From positions 1 through 10,780 of the forward strand of contig CALFYQ010000140.1 in assembly GCA_937952085.1 (NCBI GenBank): DNA of 10,780 nt, given 5' to 3'. The position numbers and the translations under genes are program-made. The DNA is from an uncultured Paracoccaceae bacterium (GTDB lineage Bacteria; Pseudomonadota; Alphaproteobacteria; Rhodobacterales; Rhodobacteraceae). Shown here piece after piece: positions 6,667 through 10,780 of this stretch; within the stretch, counting starts at the first letter, position 1, and every line of letters starts with the position of its first letter. Under the pieces are notes generated by a model. That model worked only from the letters and a program-made list of their open reading frames with translations, was not told the DNA's origin and ran no database searches.

Positions 6667-6734
6667 TTCGGTCGTCGAGCCACCCGAAGCTTGGGCAGCC
6701 CCGACGGATCAAGCGAAGATACGGGCGCGTGGCG

Positions 6735-7148
6735 ATGAACCGGCTTTCGGCGACATGGGGCGTTAGTTTCGCGGTGGCGCTTGGCGCGAGCGCGGCTGCG
6801 GCGGAACCGGTGGTCACGCTGGAGCTCAACAAGCTCGAACCGGCCGGCGACGCGTGCCAGGCCTTCGTCCTGATCGAGAACGCCGGCCCGGCCCTGGAAA
6901 GCCTCAACCTCGACCTTGTCATGATCGATATGGAGGGCGTGATCTCCCGTCGTCTCGCGGTTGAACTCGGCCCGCTCCGGGCGAAGAAGACCAGCGTGAA
7001 GGTGTTTCGCATTGATGGCGTCGCTTGCGACAGGCTTGCCCGCGTCCTACTGAACGATGTGATCGGCTGCGCTCCCGCGCCGGAGGCGGGCGATTGTTTC
7101 GGTCTGATCGGGCTCCGCGCGCGCGGCCCGGTTGCTTTCGTCGAGTAA
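6735..7148 (+). CDS. Secreted four-cysteine protein opening the exbB-exbD-tonB operon
   Basis: This 137-residue protein has a signal peptide (residues 1-23, hydrophobic core WGVSFAVALGASAAA, cleavage after AAA before Glu24). The mature part of about 114 residues is predicted to be beta-rich. It has four cysteines (41, 98, 112, 121), an even number that would allow two disulfides in the periplasm. The segment QAFVLIENAGPALESLNLDL and the later R-A-K-K-T-S-V-K-V-F resemble an immunoglobulin-like or adhesin-type sandwich, but I cannot name a family. The stop codon is 4 nt before exbB, so co-transcription and coupling are very likely, and a role connected with the Ton system is inferred only from that. 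The start could instead be the GTG at 6729, two codons upstream. Neither start has a strong Shine-Dalgarno sequence. Confidence 0.8.
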   Translation: MNRLSATWGVSFAVALGASAAAAEPVVTLELNKLEPAGDACQAFVLIENAGPALESLNLDLVMIDMEGVISRRLAVELGPLRAKKTSVKVFRIDGVACDRLARVLLNDVIGCAPAPEAGDCFGLIGLRARGPVAFVE

Positions 7149-7152
7149 CGCG

Positions 7153-7899
7153 ATGGAGCCTGTCGCCCCCGAAACCGTCGCAGAACCGCTCTCAGGGGCG
7201 GCTGCAGGCCCGTTCGCATCGCTGGTGACGGCGTTCGACACACTGATGCTCGGCGGCCCGATCGTCGGCGTCCTTGCCTCCATGTCCGTCGTCGCGCTTG
7301 CGATCGTCATCGCCAAGGCCTGGCAGTTTCTCACAGCGGGGGTCGGCGAGGGCCGCGCCGCGGAAGAGGCGCTGGCGCTCTGGCGGCGGGGCGACCGGAC
7401 CCGCGCGCTCGCCACAGCGCGGGCCGGTCGCGGCCCCGCCTCCGTCGCGATGCGCGACCTGATCGAGGGCGCCGGCCGCGGCGCGCCCGAAGCCGCGCTC
7501 CGGGAAGAGGAGATCCGCCTCTCCGCAGACCGGATCGAGGCGCTTCGCGCCTGGCTCCGCCCGCTGGAGACCATCGCCTCGCTGGCGCCCCTTCTCGGGC
7601 TTTTCGGCACCGTGCTCGGCATGATCGAGGCTTTCGGCGCGCTCGAGGCGGCGGGCAGCCGCGTCGACCCGGCGATCCTCTCCGGCGGCATCTGGGAGGC
7701 GCTCTTGACCACTGCGATCGGCCTCGCCGTCGCGATCCCCGCGGTCGCCGCGCTCAACTGGTTCGAGCGGCGGATCGAGCGGCTGGAGCGGCGGATCGAC
7801 AGCCTCGTCGCCGGCTTCTTCGCCTCCGAAGCCGCCGCGCCGCATCAGGAGGAGCGCGCCCATGGGCGGCCCGTCCTCGCCGCCACGTCTCGCGCGTGA
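7153..7899 (+). CDS. exbB: ExbB/TolQ/MotA-family proton channel subunit
   Basis: This 248-residue inner-membrane protein forms the pentameric channel that, with ExbD, uses the proton gradient to drive TonB. Three membrane helices are visible at about residues 36-59, 142-164 and 181-204. Between helices 1 and 2 lies a cytoplasmic helical segment (A-E-E-A-L-A-L-W-R-R-G onward). Family signatures are LETIASLAPLLGLFGTVLGM in helix 2 and GGIWEALLTTAIGLAVAIPA in helix 3, with the polar Thr pair that lines the pore. The start at 7153 is 4 nt after the preceding stop; an in-frame start at 7132 would overlap the upstream gene. The family also includes TolQ, but the C-terminal neighbour is a TonB, which favours ExbB. 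The last 38 bp overlap the next gene in another frame. Confidence 0.93.
   Translation: MEPVAPETVAEPLSGAAAGPFASLVTAFDTLMLGGPIVGVLASMSVVALAIVIAKAWQFLTAGVGEGRAAEEALALWRRGDRTRALATARAGRGPASVAMRDLIEGAGRGAPEAALREEEIRLSADRIEALRAWLRPLETIASLAPLLGLFGTVLGMIEAFGALEAAGSRVDPAILSGGIWEALLTTAIGLAVAIPAVAALNWFERRIERLERRIDSLVAGFFASEAAAPHQEERAHGRPVLAATSRA
7847..7854 (+). promoter_or_regulatory. Strong ribosome-binding site of exbD1 inside exbB
   Basis: AGGAGGAG ends 7 nt before the ATG at 7862. It is the best Shine-Dalgarno sequence in the operon and fixes the exbD1 start within the exbB coding region, creating the 38-bp overlap. Confidence 0.8.
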
Positions 7900-8275
7900 G
7901 GCGCGCCGCCCGGCGCGCGTGCCCCTTACGCCGCTGATCGACGTCGTCTTCATCCTGCTCGTCTTCTTCATGCTCGCCTCCTCCTTCGAGGACTGGCGGA
8001 GCCTCGACCTATCCGCGGCGGGCCCGTCGGGCGGCGCGCCCTCGGCTGAAGGGGCGATTCTGGTGGAGATCGCGCCGCAGGGGCTGCGGCTCGGCGGCGT
8101 TCCCGTCACCAGCGAAGAACTCGAGGCGCGGATCGAGGCCCTGCTCCGGCAGACGCCGGATCGGCGCGTTCTGGTCCGCCCCGGCATGCAGGTGGACGTT
8201 CAGAGCGTCGTCGCCCTCCTCGATCGTCTCGCCGCGCTCGGCGTCGCCGAGGCAGCGCTGATGGAGGCGCGATGA
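7862..8275 (+). CDS. exbD: ExbD1, biopolymer transport protein with the canonical membrane Asp
   Basis: This 137-residue protein has one membrane helix and a periplasmic domain. The N-terminal tail is short and basic. The helix reads LTPLIDVVFILLVFFML, with Asp27 at the place of the proton-carrying Asp of E. coli ExbD (Asp25). The periplasmic part (about 45-137) has the usual ExbD/TolR pattern: a strand pair around ILVEIAPQGLRLGGVPV, the helix SEELEARIEALL, then RRVLVRPGMQVDVQSVVALLDRLAALG. It should sit as part of an ExbD dimer inside the ExbB pentamer. It overlaps exbB by 38 bp and shares ATGA with exbD2. Confidence 0.93.
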   Translation: MGGPSSPPRLAREARRPARVPLTPLIDVVFILLVFFMLASSFEDWRSLDLSAAGPSGGAPSAEGAILVEIAPQGLRLGGVPVTSEELEARIEALLRQTPDRRVLVRPGMQVDVQSVVALLDRLAALGVAEAALMEAR

Positions 8276-8682
8276 CCCGCCTCCCGAAACGACCGCGCCG
8301 GCGCGCCTCGGACGACGACCGCATACTGCCGCTCGTCAACATCGTCTTCCTGCTGCTGATCTTCTTCATGATCGCCGGCCGCCTCGCCGCGACCGACCCG
8401 TTCGAGATCGCGCCGATCCGCTCCGCCGCCGAAGCCGAACCGCCCGCGGCGCCGCCGCTCGTCCTCTTCGGCGCCGATGGCCGGCTCGCGCTCGACGGAG
8501 AGGTGATGGACGAACCCGCGCTGCTCGCCGCCGTCGCCGCGCGGATGGGGGAGGGCGAAAGCGAAGTCCGGCTCAAGGCGGACGGCGCCGCCGCCGCGGA
8601 GGATCTGGTCCGCCTCCTCGCCGCGCTCAAGGCCACCGGAGCGAAGACCGCGCGGCTTCTCACCGTGCCGGCGGGCGGCTGA
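8272..8682 (+). CDS. ExbD2, ExbD paralogue with Asn in place of the membrane Asp
   Basis: This 136-residue ExbD/TolR-family protein has the same layout as its neighbour: a basic N-terminus (RLPKRPRRR), one membrane helix and a periplasmic domain of about 95 residues. The helix reads ILPLVNIVFLLLIFFM, so Asn23 stands where ExbD1 has Asp27. An Asn cannot carry a proton in the same way, so this subunit is probably the inactive partner in a mixed ExbD1-ExbD2 dimer (inference). The periplasmic part keeps the family strands (LVLFGADGRLALDGEVM) and the helix-strand end (AAEDLVRLLAALKATGA). The start codon overlaps the ExbD1 stop as ATGA, with GGAGG at 8263-8267. Three Asp residues (14-16) lie just before the helix and do not replace the missing one by position. 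Confidence 0.9.
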   Translation: MTRLPKRPRRRASDDDRILPLVNIVFLLLIFFMIAGRLAATDPFEIAPIRSAAEAEPPAAPPLVLFGADGRLALDGEVMDEPALLAAVAARMGEGESEVRLKADGAAAAEDLVRLLAALKATGAKTARLLTVPAGG

Positions 8683-8685
8683 TCG

Positions 8686-9789
8686 ATGCGCGCGCTCGCC
8701 CTCCCCCTCCTCATCGCCGCGGCGATCCATCTCGCCGTCCTCGCGCTCGTCTTCCAGGCGCCCACCGGCGTCGATGCGGCGGCGCCCGGCGCCGGCGGGC
8801 TCCTGATCGGCCTCGGCTCCGATGGAGCGGCGACGGCGGATCAGGCTCCCCTCGTCGAAGGCGCGTCTGCCGAAGCCGCCGCCGAGGCGGCGCCGGTCGA
8901 GGCGCCCGAAGCCGCCGAGGCCATCGCGCCCGAGGCGCCGGAAACGGAAACCGTCGAGGCGGTGGAGGCGCAGGCCGCGGAGGCGTCGCCCGCCGCCGAA
9001 CCGGCTGCGGTGGAAGCCGTTGAGGCGCCGATCGAAACCGCCGCGTCGGATGCGCCGCCCAAAGCCGCCGCGCCCGTCGCGCCGGAGGCGCCGGCCGAAG
9101 CGGCGGCGCCCGAGCCGCTGCTCGCGGCCGAGGCGGTGGAGACCGCTCCGCTCGAGGTCGCGCCTGTCGCCGAGGCCATGCAGGTGGCTGAGGCGCCGCC
9201 CGACGTCGCTACGCCCGAGTTCGAGCCTGAGCCGGAAGCGGCCGAGCCGCCGCGAGACGCCGCACGCGCCGAGGCCCCGGCGCCGACGCCGCGCCCCGAG
9301 GCTCCGAACCCGGTCCGCGCCGCGGCGGCGGAGAAGCCCGCCCGCGTCGCCGCCGAACGCCGCTCCGCGCCCGCCCCGTCGACCAGCGCGCCGCCCGCCG
9401 CCAAGCCGGGGCCAGCAATGGAGACCGCGAGCGCCGCATCAGAGGGCGACGCCGCCGCCGCGGCGACGCTGGCCGCGGCCGCCGGCGGCGGCGACCCCGG
9501 CGCGCGCCGAGACTATGCCGGGGAACTCGAAGCCCGCCTCGCCCGCGAGAAGCGTTATCCGCGTCGAGCCAAGGCGCGGCGGCAGCAGGGGTCGGGCCTT
9601 CTGTGGTTTGCGGTCGAGCCGGACGGGCGCGTCGCCGGCGCGGCGCTGCGCGAGAGCACCGGCCACCAGATTCTCGACGAGGAAATCATCGCGATGGTCC
9701 GCCGCATCGGCAGTTTTCCACCCTTCCCGCCTGGCATGGCGAAGAAGCGGCTGGAACTGGTCGTGCCGGTCTCGTTCACGCTTCGCTGA
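8686..9789 (+). CDS. tonB: TonB energy transducer with acidic Ala/Pro/Glu spacer
   Basis: This 367-residue protein has three parts. Residues about 5-24 form the membrane anchor and include His15 at the place of the essential His20 of E. coli TonB. The Ser found four residues earlier in E. coli is Ala11 here. Residues about 25-270 are a very long periplasmic spacer of Ala, Pro and Glu repeats, acidic in its first two thirds and more basic near 200-235. The C-terminal domain (277-367) has the TonB pattern: Y-A-G-E-L-E-A-R-L then R-Y-P (YP at 291-292), G-L-L-W-F-A-V-E-P-D-G-R-V, ALRESTGHQILDEEIIAMV, FPPFPPG and the final V-P-V-S-F. It would bind the TonB box of outer-membrane receptors, none of which is encoded here. 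The start is 3 nt after the ExbD2 stop. Confidence 0.93.
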   Translation: MRALALPLLIAAAIHLAVLALVFQAPTGVDAAAPGAGGLLIGLGSDGAATADQAPLVEGASAEAAAEAAPVEAPEAAEAIAPEAPETETVEAVEAQAAEASPAAEPAAVEAVEAPIETAASDAPPKAAAPVAPEAPAEAAAPEPLLAAEAVETAPLEVAPVAEAMQVAEAPPDVATPEFEPEPEAAEPPRDAARAEAPAPTPRPEAPNPVRAAAAEKPARVAAERRSAPAPSTSAPPAAKPGPAMETASAASEGDAAAAATLAAAAGGGDPGARRDYAGELEARLAREKRYPRRAKARRQQGSGLLWFAVEPDGRVAGAALRESTGHQILDEEIIAMVRRIGSFPPFPPGMAKKRLELVVPVSFTLR

Positions 9790-9791
9790 GC

Positions 9792-10780
9792 TCAGGCGAC
9801 GAGCCGCCCCGCCAGCGAATTCGGCCCGGCGGCGACAATCTCGACCGGCAGGATCCGGCCCTTCAACGCCGCAGCGGCGTCGAGATGCACCGCCTGGAGA
9901 TAGGGCGAGCGGCCGACCATCTGCCCTGTCTCGCGCCCCGGCTTCTCGATCAGCACCGGCAGCAACCGGCCGATGCAGCCCGCCGCGAACTCCGCCTGCT
10001 GCGCGGAGAGGAGCGCCTGGAGCCGCGCCAGCCGTTCCGCCGCCACCGCCGGGTCCACCTGCTCCCGCTCCGCCGCCGGCGTACCCGGTCGAGGCGAATA
10101 CTTGAAGGAATAGGCCTGCGCGTAGCGGGCCTCCCGCACCAGCGCCAGCGTCTCCTCGAAATCCGCCTCGGTCTCGCCCGGATGGCCGACGATGAAATCG
10201 CCCGAGAGCGCGAGATCGGGCCGCGCCGCCCGGAGCCGTTCGACAAGCCGGAGATAGTCCTCCGCCCGGTGCCGCCGGTTCATCGCCTTCAGCACCCGGT
10301 CGGAGCCGGACTGCACCGGTAGGTGCAGATAGGGCATCAGCTTCGCCACCTCCGCATGCGCGGCGATCAGCGCTTCGTCCATGTCGTTCGGATGCGATGT
10401 GGTGTAGCGCACCCGCTCGATCCCCTCGATCGCCGCCACCTCGCGGATCAGCTGCGCGAAGGACCAGCGGCCGCCATTCTCGGCCGCACCGCGCCAGGCG
10501 TTGACGTTCTGGCCGAGCAGGGTCAGCTCCACCACGCCCCGCTCCGCGAGGGCCCGCGCCTCCTCCAGAACCCGCGCCGCCGGCCGGCTCACCTCGGAGC
10601 CGCGGGTATAGGGCACTACGCAGAAGGAGCAGAACTTGTCGCAGCCCTCCTGAACGGTAAGGAAGGCGGTCGGCCCGCGGCGGCCCGGCGCGCGCGGCAT
10701 AGCGAACTTGTCGTCATCGGGGAAATCGGTGTCGATCGCCGCGGCGCCGGTCTTCGCCTTCGCCACCAGTTCCGGCAGTC
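9792..10780 (-). CDS. miaB: MiaB, tRNA-2-methylthio-N6-dimethylallyladenosine synthase, C-terminal part
   Basis: The frame is open through the right edge, so the N-terminal methylthiotransferase domain is missing from the window. About 328 residues are visible. MiaB is a radical-SAM enzyme with two iron-sulfur clusters that adds a methylthio group to i6A37 of tRNAs reading UNN codons. The radical-SAM motif CDKFCSFC is visible, with Cys codons at 10641-10643, 10629-10631 and 10620-10622 (C-x3-C-x2-C), followed by VVPYTRG and EVSRPA. Other landmarks are [55 protein letters not shown] and [12 protein letters not shown]-terminal TRAM domain (about the last 65 residues) ends the protein. A GTG at 10764-10766 is an internal codon. 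Its stop is 2 bp from the tonB stop on the other strand. Confidence 0.96.
   Translation of the reverse strand, partial: LPELVAKAKTGAAAIDTDFPDDDKFAMPRAPGRRGPTAFLTVQEGCDKFCSFCVVPYTRGSEVSRPAARVLEEARALAERGVVELTLLGQNVNAWRGAAENGGRWSFAQLIREVAAIEGIERVRYTTSHPNDMDEALIAAHAEVAKLMPYLHLPVQSGSDRVLKAMNRRHRAEDYLRLVERLRAARPDLALSGDFIVGHPGETEADFEETLALVREARYAQAYSFKYSPRPGTPAAEREQVDPAVAAERLARLQALLSAQQAEFAAGCIGRLLPVLIEKPGRETGQMVGRSPYLQAVHLDAAAALKGRILPVEIVAAGPNSLAGRLVA

Noticed and set aside
6318..6734. N-terminal extension of the secreted four-cysteine protein
   Set aside because: It would bury the signal peptide inside the protein and run across the FNR box and candidate promoter.
6570..6734. Iron-responsive operator (Fur, RirA or Irr type) upstream of the Ton operon
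   Set aside because: I looked for TGA-N9-TCA and Fur-like AT-rich palindromes and found none convincing, although iron control would be expected.
8822..10105. A 427-residue plus-strand frame overlapping tonB and miaB
   Set aside because: It is almost only Arg, Pro, Ser and Ala, the frame-shifted reading of the tonB Ala/Pro/Glu spacer, and runs antisense through miaB.
1..10780. CRISPR arrays, tRNA or rRNA genes, complete insertion sequences
   Set aside because: No regularly spaced repeats, no tRNA-like arms with conserved TTCGA context, and no transposase with flanking inverted repeats were seen.

Overview
The window is a GC-rich piece of chromosome with strong G/C preference at third codon positions and alanine/arginine-rich proteins. 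Gene content and order (a secreted small protein, exbB, exbD, exbD, tonB, then a convergent miaB), together with a perfect FNR-type box, suggest an alphaproteobacterium, most likely near the Rhodobacterales. That placement is an inference from gene families and base composition, not a measured result.

Left part (1-2425). The window opens inside the 3' end of dabA, the large subunit of an inorganic-carbon uptake system. A 75-residue four-cysteine zinc-ribbon-like protein follows, then a gap of about 350 bp with a strong hairpin, then a four-helix DUF2177 membrane protein. Roughly 1 kb (1442-2425) follows with no gene I can support. It holds a weak tandem repeat, a GAAA-loop hairpin on the minus strand and a few possible gene remnants.

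Middle part (2426-6107). A secreted type 1 periplasmic binding protein of the LivK-like amino-acid-transporter family is followed directly by a methyl-accepting chemotaxis protein with an unusually large (about 420-residue) periplasmic helical domain. No ABC permease or ATPase gene is present. A perfect 13-bp hairpin separates the two genes. The pair looks like a dedicated sensing unit in which the binding protein presents ligand to the chemoreceptor.

Right part (6108-10780). A 61-residue minus-strand gene of unknown function lies convergent to the chemoreceptor gene. Its upstream region carries a perfect TTGAT-N4-ATCAA FNR/FnrL box. To the right runs a compact plus-strand operon: a secreted four-cysteine protein, exbB, two exbD paralogues and tonB, linked by 3-4 nt gaps or by overlaps. 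This is a proton-driven energiser for TonB-dependent outer-membrane uptake. The second ExbD has Asn in place of the proton-carrying membrane Asp. The operon ends 2 bp from the stop codon of the convergent miaB (tRNA ms2i6A37 methylthiotransferase), which runs off the right edge.

The observations I find most worth checking are the binding-protein/chemoreceptor pair, the Asp-to-Asn ExbD2, the FNR box beside an unknown small gene, and the secreted four-cysteine protein that opens the Ton operon.
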